A DNA stretch of 64,000 nucleotides, from positions 19,825 to 83,824 of the forward strand of contig WRHK01000007.1 in the NCBI GenBank assembly GCA_009783295.1, given 5' to 3'. The notes beneath the pieces are model-generated. The model was given only the letters and a program-made list of their open reading frames with translations. It was not told the origin of the DNA and made no database searches. Shown in pieces: positions 45,101 through 52,063 of this stretch; within the stretch, counting starts at the first letter, position 1, and the number at the start of each line of letters is the position of its first letter. This stretch comes from Promicromonosporaceae bacterium (GTDB lineage: Bacteria > Actinomycetota > Actinomycetes > Actinomycetales > Cellulomonadaceae). The translations under genes and the position numbers were made by a program.

Positions 45101-45793
45101 GTGGGCGGGCACCCGGTGCTGGCGCGCGTCGTCGTCCGCAACGCCGGGCCGGGCCCTGCGCAGGCCGTCACGCTGACCACCGCATTTCCCGACGCCGTCC
45201 AGCCGCGCGGCGTCAGCGCGAGTGACACACGCGCGTGCGTCGTCGGGCCGGGCACGTGCACCCTCGGGCAGATCGCCGCGGGCGGGCACATCGAGGTCGA
45301 CGTCGCGCTCTCGCCCGACGGGCCGCCCGACGTGCGCGCCGCCCGGGCGGCGGCGCTCGCGGCCGGGACCGTGCCGACCCCCAGCGCGGCGGCCTCCTGG
45401 ACCGGCCAGGTCACCGCCCACGTCGCGGCCACGTCGCCGCAGAGCCTTGCCGACGACGCCGCCTCCGCGACCCTGCTGGTGACCCAGCCGTGGGTGCGTG
45501 TTCTCCCCGCCGTCGCGCGGCCCGGCGACGTGGTGCTCGCCTACGCCGAGGACCTGCCGCCCGGCCAGCCGGCGACCCTTGCCTGGGACCGCGGCATCAC
45601 GTCCCAGCCCGGCCCGTACGCCGTGGCCGCCGATGGGCGGCTGTCCGTGCCCGTGCTCGTGGTGCCCAACGACGTGCTCGGCACCCGCACGCTGCTGCTC
45701 ACCAGCGCCGCGGGCGCCTGGGGCCCGGTGGGGGCGCCAGCGCTGGTCAACCCGCCGTCCGTCGACTCTCCCGACTTCCTGCTGCGGAGGTGA
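42167..45793 (+). CDS. Secreted TolB/PD40-type beta-propeller protein with DUF11-like repeats
   Basis: 1208 aa. An N-terminal signal peptide (about 1-30, basic start then AASCAVALTASLQVLAASG) is followed by a propeller. At least five WSPDGTR-type PD40 blades are visible (for example SWSPDGTRVVFTA, AWSPDGRTIAFVR, VWSPDSTRLAMSS, AWSPDGTRLAVAD, AWSPDGTEIAFSG). Two DUF11/CARDB-like domains (about 830-1080) and a final beta domain follow. GTG start with GGAGGTGG upstream. Its place between the regulator and the DUF4255 gene suggests a role in the injection system, yet export is unexpected for a system assembled in the cytoplasm. Confidence 0.8.
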   Translation: MGARRAAVAASCAVALTASLQVLAASGVPAAPAPDTTHAPHLAYTADHGGLAERTLTANASVGTVFPSGDEVGVVEGSERETQASTSAAFLQGRTTSTRYAYLSTLLAGATPTTQPATDVYVRVADVTASGTVVPPTTHPADGTTLAPDQIRVTCDDATESHPVVSPDGTRVAYAAQQADGHWEIKVVTLPMTPTAPRSCLDAKAYVVPHAAGADDLWPSWAGNSSLVLESTRKDPLGDLYLAGVPDAAGTITPPGAQPVDITDDPAAETQPDARATATGVVVLFTTTQFRKDGSVAMLTYYTHDESGSPYAQPFWNIWDPWATSEQTAPQGDEPSWGIPLDRDPTDSLAAFAFTTPDPDTPAHEDEVAVAWTRTPDPAVPDSPYDDQPDVRGQTAVTSPSVLLGIGGASQPAWGYFVPVTSSAPTDYRLRYTRQEALADVEEAVVADGSGRHVLADTSDSTGRVDDRTPSWSPDGTRVVFTARADAAVAGNHRVGDEVLHLLDTTTGTITQLAVPRAEGDSDTEPAWSPDGRTIAFVRRSSSDGPAGPSQPGHVWLFDVRAGTARDLSQAVLDGRTAADSGLAASGPVRTDDDPVWSPDSTRLAMSSETDLTSGSSEGVVYEARRLVVVDVAAATSQNLTWPILVTGGTAAFLAPAGGAVVQDAVLRTAATVEQAAAIAPPTGQTTLGQLRGTRIAWSPDGTRLAVADVASFASTYPYGGDTETAVANPGGLTVLTLGTPDPYGIPVTRMEAVTGFQLPDPNILAGQVDVATAARATVSAATDPAWSPDGTEIAFSGQAAGQPDQRGIYAIHPDGTGLRLVVSGAGFQAEPAWQPSADLSVQVTATAPTQKAGGTTPVRITVSNAGPAPATPTVTVLLPPGVSVPSLPPGCTGPVAATGGTTVTCTAAQPVPPGGTVTFELPATVEDPGDFPVQVTVTNPGADPDPGNDTATVTLHGTGTAAGNLTVTVTVAAAQAWVGGHPVLARVVVRNAGPGPAQAVTLTTAFPDAVQPRGVSASDTRACVVGPGTCTLGQIAAGGHIEVDVALSPDGPPDVRAARAAALAAGTVPTPSAAASWTGQVTAHVAATSPQSLADDAASATLLVTQPWVRVLPAVARPGDVVLAYAEDLPPGQPATLAWDRGITSQPGPYAVAADGRLSVPVLVVPNDVLGTRTLLLTSAAGAWGPVGAPALVNPPSVDSPDFLLRR

Positions 45794-45797
45794 GCCC

Positions 45798-46466
45798 GTG
45801 ATCACCGAGGTCGACGCCGCGCTGCGCGCGGTGGTGCGCTCCGCCGTCGGCGACGTCGACGTCGCGTTCGACGCGCCCACCAAGGACTGGGCGGCCCGCC
45901 GCAACGCCCCCACCGTCGACGTCTACCTCTACGACCTGCGCGAGGAGCAGAAGCTGCGTGAGACCGGGCAGATCGAGCGCCGCGCCGCAGACGGCACCGT
46001 CACGCGCACCCCGCCCCCGCGGCACTTCCGCCTGTCGTACCTGGTCACGGCGTGGACGCAGCGGCCCGAGGACGAGCACCGCCTGCTCGACGCCGTGCTC
46101 GCCCGGCTGGTGACCCTCGACCGGCTGCCCCCCGAGCACCTCGCCGGCGACCTCGCCGCGCTGGGCCTGCCCGTGCCCGTGGCCAGCGGGCTGCCGCCCG
46201 CCGAGGAGCGCGGGTTCGCCGACGTGTGGACCTCGCTCGGCGGCGAGCTGCGGCCGTCGCTCGACGTCGTGGTGCGGGCCCCGCTCGCGCCCGCGGTGCA
46301 GCTCGAGGCCGGGCCGCCCGTGCGCGAGCGGCTGCGGTTGGGGGTTGTCGATCGCCTGGGGACGGCGCGGGACGAGGCGTTCCCGGACCGCTCGCTGGTC
46401 GAGCCTGTCGAGACCCCGCCCGCGGCCCCGCCGCCGCGGGCCCGCGCCCGGAGGCGGACCTCATGA
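45798..46466 (+). CDS. DUF4255 domain protein (Pvc16-like cap/terminator)
   Basis: 222 aa. The N-terminal DUF4255 fold (ITEVDAALRAVVRSAVG; PTVDVYLYDLREEQKLRETG; HFRLSYLVTAWT) matches the family found in Pvc16/Afp16, which caps the tube-sheath end and sets particle length. A short Pro/Arg-rich tail ends the protein. GTG start; 4-bp overlap with the AAA ATPase gene that follows. Confidence 0.88.
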   Translation: MITEVDAALRAVVRSAVGDVDVAFDAPTKDWAARRNAPTVDVYLYDLREEQKLRETGQIERRAADGTVTRTPPPRHFRLSYLVTAWTQRPEDEHRLLDAVLARLVTLDRLPPEHLAGDLAALGLPVPVASGLPPAEERGFADVWTSLGGELRPSLDVVVRAPLAPAVQLEAGPPVRERLRLGVVDRLGTARDEAFPDRSLVEPVETPPAAPPPRARARRRTS

Positions 46467-48592
46467 CCGCGACCGCCCTGCGCCCCACCGCGGCGCCCCC
46501 TGGCGACGCGTCGCTGCGGCACGTGCTCGGGCGGCTCGCGGTCGTCGAGGAGCGGGTCCGTGCGCTCGTCGCCGAGCGGCGCGCCGCCGACCACCAGCCC
46601 GACGACCCCTACCGCGGCCTGTACCTCAGCGACGAGGCCGTCGACCGGATCCTCGCCGACCCGCTCCCCGTCGGGGCGACCGCCGCCGCCGGGCCGTGGG
46701 CCTCGGTCGCGGAGACCCTGCTGACCTGCGAGGTCGAGGCCGACGACGCCGAGGCGGCCGGGGAGCGGCTGGCCCTGCGCGACCTGACGCGCACCTTCGG
46801 GCTCGACGCCCTCGACGTGGAGCTGCTGCTCATCGCGCTCGCCCCCGAGGTCGACCCTCGGTTCGAGCGGCTCTACGGGTACCTCAACGACGACGTCACC
46901 CGGCGGCGGCCCTCTGCGGCGGTGGCGCTCGGGCTGTGCGGGCTGCCCGCCGGCCTGCCGGGAGCGCGGGCCCGCCTGCTCCACGGCCCCCTGGCCGACG
47001 GCGGCCTCGTCGAGCTCGAGGATCCCGAGCGGCCCCTGCCCGGCCGGGCGCTGCGCGTGCCCGATCGCGTCGCCGGGCACCTGCTCGGCGACCCTGCGCC
47101 CGACCCGGCGCTCGCGGGCGTGCTCGCCGACCCGGCCGGGCTCGCCGGCGCCGCCCCGCCCGAGGTGTCGGCCGCCGTCGCGCGGGCGCTCGCGGGCGGG
47201 CTGCGGCTTCTCTACCTGCGCCGGCCGCCCACGGGGTCTGGGCGGTCCGTGGCGCTCGCCGGGCTGGAGGGTGCCGGGCGGGACGCCGTCGTCGTCGACC
47301 TGGCGCGCGTGCTCGAGTCGCCCGAGCCGGCCGCGACCGTGCGCGCGGCCGTCCGCGAGGCGCGGCTGCGGGACGCCGGGCTGGTGGCCGAGCCCGTCGA
47401 CGCGCTGGTCGGCGGGGGTGCGCCGGGGCGGGCGGCGTTGTCTGCGCTGGTCGGCTCGCCCGCGACCGTGCTGATGGTGGGCGAGACGGCCTGGGACGCG
47501 ACCTGGGCGGAGCGACCGGTGGCGCAGCTCCAGGTCCGCGCACCCTCGGCCGCCGAACGCACTCGGCTGTGGACGACGGCGCTCGGTGCCGACGCCGCAG
47601 GCCTCGACGTCGACGCCGCCACGGCCGCCTTCCGGCTGCGGCCCGAGCAGGTGCTGCGGGCGGCCGGCGCGGCCCGGGCCCAGGCCGACCTCCATCGCGG
47701 CGGCCCCGGCCCGCTCACCGCCGACGCCGTGCGGCGCGGCGCCCGCGCCGAGAACGGCACCGGCCTGGACCGCCTCGCCCGGCGCGTGGAGCCCGCGGTG
47801 GGCTGGGACGACCTGGTGCTCCCCGCGCTGGTGCTCACGTCGCTGCGCGAGGTGTCGCTGCGCGCCCGCCACCGTGAGCGCGTGCTGGGCGACTGGCGCA
47901 TGCGCCCCGGCGGCGGGCGGGGCCACGGCGTCGTCGCGCTGTTCGCTGGCGACTCCGGCACCGGCAAGACGATGTCCGCCGAGGTCGTCGCCGCCGACCT
48001 GGGCCTCGACCTGTACGTCGTCGACCTCGCCGCCGTCGTCGACAAGTACGTCGGCGAGACGGAGAAGAACCTCGAGCGCATCTTCGACGGCGCCGCCGGC
48101 GTCAACGCGGTGCTGCTGTTCGACGAGGCCGACGCCGTGTTCGGCCGCCGCTCCGAGGTCAAGGACGCGCACGACCGCTACGCCAACATCGAGTCCGCCT
48201 ACCTGCTGCAGCGCCTCGAGTCGTTCGACGGGCTGGTGGTGCTCGCCACCAACCTGCGCGCCAACCTCGACGAGGCGTTCACGCGCCGCCTCGACGTCGT
48301 CGTCGACTTCCCCCTGCCCGACGCCGCCCAGCGCCGCCTGCTGTGGGACCGCTGCCTGGGCTCGGCCGCGCCACGGGCCGACGACGTCGACCTCGACTTC
48401 TGCGCGCGGTTCGAGCTCGCCGGGGGAGCGATCCGTTCGGCGGCCGTGGGAGCCGCCTACCTCGCGGCGGACGACGGCGGCGCCGTCGGGATGCGGCACC
48501 TCGTCACGGCGGTGCACCGGGAGTACCGCAAGCTCGGGCGGCTGACGCTGCCGGGGGAGTTCGGGGAGTACTGGGAGCTGGTGGGGGCATGA
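46463..48592 (+). CDS. AAA+ ATPase of the contractile injection system (Pvc15-like)
   Basis: 709 aa. The N-terminal about 440 residues are a family-specific region including a degenerate first ATPase-like domain (PPTGSGRSVAL near 255, lacking the Walker Lys). The active AAA domain follows: Walker A AGDSGTGKTMSAE (near 495), Walker B LLFDEADAVFG (near 552), an arginine-finger region FTRRLDVVVDFPLPD, and C-terminal lid helices. Pvc15-type ATPases are nearly universal in eCIS loci and are linked to effector loading or stability. Overlaps DUF4255 and the first cargo gene by 4 bp. Confidence 0.92.
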   Translation: MTATALRPTAAPPGDASLRHVLGRLAVVEERVRALVAERRAADHQPDDPYRGLYLSDEAVDRILADPLPVGATAAAGPWASVAETLLTCEVEADDAEAAGERLALRDLTRTFGLDALDVELLLIALAPEVDPRFERLYGYLNDDVTRRRPSAAVALGLCGLPAGLPGARARLLHGPLADGGLVELEDPERPLPGRALRVPDRVAGHLLGDPAPDPALAGVLADPAGLAGAAPPEVSAAVARALAGGLRLLYLRRPPTGSGRSVALAGLEGAGRDAVVVDLARVLESPEPAATVRAAVREARLRDAGLVAEPVDALVGGGAPGRAALSALVGSPATVLMVGETAWDATWAERPVAQLQVRAPSAAERTRLWTTALGADAAGLDVDAATAAFRLRPEQVLRAAGAARAQADLHRGGPGPLTADAVRRGARAENGTGLDRLARRVEPAVGWDDLVLPALVLTSLREVSLRARHRERVLGDWRMRPGGGRGHGVVALFAGDSGTGKTMSAEVVAADLGLDLYVVDLAAVVDKYVGETEKNLERIFDGAAGVNAVLLFDEADAVFGRRSEVKDAHDRYANIESAYLLQRLESFDGLVVLATNLRANLDEAFTRRLDVVVDFPLPDAAQRRLLWDRCLGSAAPRADDVDLDFCARFELAGGAIRSAAVGAAYLAADDGGAVGMRHLVTAVHREYRKLGRLTLPGEFGEYWELVGA

Positions 48593-49974
48593 GCGAGGGG
48601 GCGCGGGAGAGGGCCGGTCGCGCCGGTGCGGTGGAGAGGACGAGGGCCCAGCGCTCGGCAGCGCCCCGACATCCGGTCGCGGCCCTGCAGCAGCAGGCGG
48701 GGAACGCCGCAGTGCAGCGCGCGCTCGTCGCTGTGCAGCGCGACAAGGAGTCGCGGGACCTCCTCGCGGCCATGGCGACACCGACCGTCCTCCCGGGTCC
48801 GGAACCGCAGCTGCAGACTGGGCTGGCCAGAGTGCTCAACGCCGCGATCGACGCCGAGCGAGACAAGCGGCAGCAGGGCGGGACGTCGGCGGTCGCCCTG
48901 TCGGTGACGGAGTTCGGCAACGCGATGTTCATCGGAGCGATCGAGCTCACCGACGTGAGCCAGGACATCGACACCCTGGTCGCCACCTCCGTCCTCAAGG
49001 ACCTTCCCGCGCAGAAGGCGACGGGCGACTCGAGCGGTCACTCGCTGGCGACGACGGAGAACGGGTTCGTGCTCGTCCAGGTCGCGGGGGTGCAGGCCAA
49101 CGTCGTCGCCCTCGTCCTGCGGACGATGGATGCCGCACGGCAGATCGAGTACCTGCGCAAGCGAGGCTTCGTCGGCAGGGGCTGGAAGATCCTCGTCGAG
49201 GTGCACTACTACCGGAAGCGGCCCAAGGCCTCCCACAAGTTCCACAAGGACACGCTCGGCCAGACCTTGTTCGTGAACCTCAACTACGAGACAGGGGCGC
49301 CGATCGCCGGGCCGGAGTACGTGGTCAACCCCGAGGCCGACCCGGCGCACGACGCGAAGGTGGACCTTCCGACGAGGTTCAAGGACGACCTGGCGGCGAC
49401 CCGCGCGACGCTCGGCGCCCCGACCACCATCGAGGCCCCGGTGATCCCTGCCGGTGGCGCCGTCGCGTTCGTCGACGAGGCGATCCACCACATGACGCCG
49501 CAGGTCGGCCACCGGCACGTTCCCGCCTCGGAGCTCCGCGCGTTCCTCGTCAGGACCCGACCGCGCACCACCGCGAAGGCCGAACGTGCCCTCGCAGCGT
49601 TCAACGCGCACGGTGGGTCGCTGTTCGCGCAGATGCAGGGGGAGCTCGGGCCAGGAGAGGACGCCGCCACGGTGCGGCGGTGGGTGCGGCGGATGCAGAT
49701 AGTCGACGCAGGCGGGGACGTCACCCGCCCGGTGCTGACAGACCTCGGCCTGACGACCAAGGAGATCGACAGGCTGCTGGCCGAGGCGAGCGGCGATGCG
49801 ACCGAGGGCTACCAGCAGGCCGCGGTCCCGGGCGTGGAGAAGGTGCCGGTCACACGGAACGGCGTCCGCCTCACCCGCGCCATGAGCACGAAGGCCCTGC
49901 AGGGCGCCCTGCCGCCCGACACCACCGGCGACCGCACCTTCTTCCGGACCTGGGTCCGAGCGGTGCGCGTCTAG
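48589..49974 (+). CDS. Candidate eCIS cargo with Fe(II)/2-oxoglutarate-dioxygenase-like motif
   Basis: 461 aa. Residues about 28-46 (HPVAALQQQAGNAAVQRAL) match the LQ-x3-GN-x-AV signature that precedes DUF4157 domains in eCIS-associated proteins, as in the next gene. The middle holds an HxD pair (KFHKDTLGQTLFVNLNY; His219, Asp221), a distal His (GGAVAFVDEAIHHMTP; His300/301) and Arg309 eight or nine residues later. This is the His-x-Asp...His...Arg pattern of Fe(II)/2OG oxygenases on a double-stranded beta-helix. No DUF4157 domain. ATGA overlap with the ATPase gene supports co-production with the loader. Function as a delivered enzyme is inference. Confidence 0.65.
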   Translation: MSEGARERAGRAGAVERTRAQRSAAPRHPVAALQQQAGNAAVQRALVAVQRDKESRDLLAAMATPTVLPGPEPQLQTGLARVLNAAIDAERDKRQQGGTSAVALSVTEFGNAMFIGAIELTDVSQDIDTLVATSVLKDLPAQKATGDSSGHSLATTENGFVLVQVAGVQANVVALVLRTMDAARQIEYLRKRGFVGRGWKILVEVHYYRKRPKASHKFHKDTLGQTLFVNLNYETGAPIAGPEYVVNPEADPAHDAKVDLPTRFKDDLAATRATLGAPTTIEAPVIPAGGAVAFVDEAIHHMTPQVGHRHVPASELRAFLVRTRPRTTAKAERALAAFNAHGGSLFAQMQGELGPGEDAATVRRWVRRMQIVDAGGDVTRPVLTDLGLTTKEIDRLLAEASGDATEGYQQAAVPGVEKVPVTRNGVRLTRAMSTKALQGALPPDTTGDRTFFRTWVRAVRV

Positions 49975-49988
49975 CGAAGGGGAAGACG

Positions 49989-51953
49989 ATGCACAGCCAC
50001 GCGAACGAACCGCCGCAGGTCGCGCAGACGGTCGCGCCGGCGCGGCGCCGCTCGTCGAGCCAGGCCAACCTGCTGGACCTGCAACGCACGGCCGGCAACG
50101 CGGCGGTCGCGGCCGCCGTCGGGCGGTCACCCGTGCTCGACGTCGTCGGCTCGGGCGGGCAGACCCTGCCCGGCGCGCTCCGCGCCGACATGGAGGGCCG
50201 GTTCGGCACCGACTTCTCCGACGTGCGCGTCCACACGGGCGGCGCTGCCGCGGCGTCGGCGGCCGCCGTCAGCGCGCACGCGTACACGGTCGGGTCGCAC
50301 ATCGTGTTCGGTGCGGGGGGTCTGGACGGGACGTCGACCTCTGGTCGCACGACGCTCGCCCACGAGCTCACCCACGTGGTGCAGCAGCGCTCCGGGCCGG
50401 TGTCGGGTACGCCGACCGGGGACGGGATCAGCGTCTCCGACCCCGGGGACCGGTTCGAGCGAGAGGCGGCGGTGCGGGCGGCCAGCGTGCTCGAGGCGCC
50501 CGGCCGGCCAGGGGGCGTCGTGCAGCCCCCGCACCCGACGGCGAGCCCCGGTGTGCCCGGATCGAGGGTCCAGCGGCGCGTGCCCGACCCGGCCGCGATC
50601 CCGGGCGACCTCGCGGCGGACACCCCCGTGGCCCGGGCGTCGCAGAAGAAGCTCAAGCAGCTGCTGAGGCGCACCATCGACCGCCTGGAACAGGACGTGC
50701 CCGGCGCCCGCGCCGCGATCACCGCGTCGGCGCTCGCCGCCGGGGCCCAGGTCGACGTCGCGCTCGACGAGGCGACCCACCTTCCGCAGCCCGATCAGCT
50801 CACGCACGTCTCCGACGCGATCAAGGACTACCAGAGGGGTCGCCAGGACAAGCGCCTGAACGAGGTGGAGTACCCCGGGGTCGATGTCCCCGCGCTGCGC
50901 GGCCCGGCCGGGGGCGAGATACGAGCGCTCGACGACGCCGTCGCGGAGGCACTCGTGCTGATGAGGGGGATCGGCGCGAACGATGCCGCCCTGATCACGG
51001 TGTTCGGAGGCAAGGCGTCCACGGCGGCGTCCGTGTTCGCCCTGGCGGCCGCGGGGCTCGATCGGCTCCACAGGAAGCCGGCGATCCAGGTCGGTGGCCG
51101 AGGCGACTCGGAGGCCATGAGCGCGGGCGGTCTGACCAACCCCGCAAGCATGTCGCTGCCCCCGGCCGCGCTCACGAAGTCTCTGGACGAGCTGGTCGTC
51201 ACGCTCGTGCACGAGAGCACGCACGCGATCTCGGGTGAGCAGCGGACCAGCGACGACTTCTACATCGACTGGACGGCGGACTCCTCGTTCCTCACCGCGA
51301 CAGAGAGCCACAAGATCCGCCTGGCGCCCCACTACGAGGCGGTCGCGCGGATCAAGCGCGGTCTTGTCCAGGGCAACCCGGTGTTCACACCGCGGGGGAA
51401 CGCGGCGCCGGATCGTGGCGCGGTCTCGACGGAGGTGGCGAACGCGCGCGCCTGGGCGCAGACGAAGGTCACGCGAGCCTGGACGGTGGCGATCAACGCG
51501 CACGACTGGCTGCTGGAGGTCGCGCAGGACCTCCACGGCAACCGGCCGACGAGCCTGCCCAAGCCCGAGCTGGTCAAGAAGCTGCCCCACCTGTCGCGCA
51601 ACCTCGGGCTGACGATCCACTACCGGACCGTCCCGGACGGCGCGGACCCGGTCGTCACCGTGCTCGACCTGGCCATCGCGCAGGACAGGGCGACGTCGCT
51701 CGCCGGGCTGATGAACAAGGCCGCCGGCTTCACCGCGGCGGAGGACCGTGGCTGGCTTGCCTCGTGGTTCGGGACCACCGAGTACCTCGGGGGCAAGATC
51801 CTGGACCAGGTCATCGCGGCGCACGGGTTCAGCCGCAAGGACGCGGAGAGGGAGCGCGACATGATCCTCGCGCTCGCGTCCACGTACGACGCCGGACGAG
51901 TCACCGTCCTCCTGAAGCGCGTGGTCCCGCCGCTCCAGGAGAAGGGACGGTAG
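49989..51953 (+). CDS. eCIS core (DUF4157) protein with second metalloprotease motif
   Basis: 654 aa. The N-terminus carries the LLDLQRTAGNAAV signature (about 28-40). The DUF4157 eCIS-core domain runs from about 50 to 140 (FGTDFSDVRVHTGGAAA; HELTHVVQQ at 125-133). The C-terminal region of about 450 residues has a second HExxH (LVHESTHAISGEQ; His408, Glu409, His412) inside a new domain with downstream acidic residues, so it may be a separate zinc peptidase toxin. DUF4157 proteins are hallmark eCIS-associated cargo or cargo-processing proteins. It follows the other candidate cargo by 14 bp and precedes the sheath gene. Confidence 0.8.
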   Translation: MHSHANEPPQVAQTVAPARRRSSSQANLLDLQRTAGNAAVAAAVGRSPVLDVVGSGGQTLPGALRADMEGRFGTDFSDVRVHTGGAAAASAAAVSAHAYTVGSHIVFGAGGLDGTSTSGRTTLAHELTHVVQQRSGPVSGTPTGDGISVSDPGDRFEREAAVRAASVLEAPGRPGGVVQPPHPTASPGVPGSRVQRRVPDPAAIPGDLAADTPVARASQKKLKQLLRRTIDRLEQDVPGARAAITASALAAGAQVDVALDEATHLPQPDQLTHVSDAIKDYQRGRQDKRLNEVEYPGVDVPALRGPAGGEIRALDDAVAEALVLMRGIGANDAALITVFGGKASTAASVFALAAAGLDRLHRKPAIQVGGRGDSEAMSAGGLTNPASMSLPPAALTKSLDELVVTLVHESTHAISGEQRTSDDFYIDWTADSSFLTATESHKIRLAPHYEAVARIKRGLVQGNPVFTPRGNAAPDRGAVSTEVANARAWAQTKVTRAWTVAINAHDWLLEVAQDLHGNRPTSLPKPELVKKLPHLSRNLGLTIHYRTVPDGADPVVTVLDLAIAQDRATSLAGLMNKAAGFTAAEDRGWLASWFGTTEYLGGKILDQVIAAHGFSRKDAERERDMILALASTYDAGRVTVLLKRVVPPLQEKGR

Positions 51954-51954
51954 C

Positions 51955-51966
51955 GCCCTTTCGGGC
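51955..51966. promoter_or_regulatory. 12-bp eCIS locus element, copy 3, upstream of the sheath gene
   Basis: GCCCTTTCGGGC, whose reverse complement GCCCGAAAGGGC matches the elements at 41315-41326 and 42061-42072 with one or two mismatches. It sits in the 110-bp gap before the structural operon, about 100 bp ahead of the sheath start. It could alternatively be a weak 4-bp-arm hairpin ending the cargo operon. Confidence 0.4.
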
Positions 51967-52063
51967 ACCCACCTCTACCCGACCGGACGTCCCCCCGGAC
52001 CCTCCCCGCCACCCCTGACCGGGCCACGCTGAACGCAGCATCCACCCCGTTCGAGGAGGCGAC

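Noticed and set aside
39125..45913. A 2262-codon minus-strand open frame spanning HtpX to DUF4255.
   Set aside because: It crosses several well-supported genes on both strands and has low-complexity Arg/Gly/Ala composition; a GC artefact.
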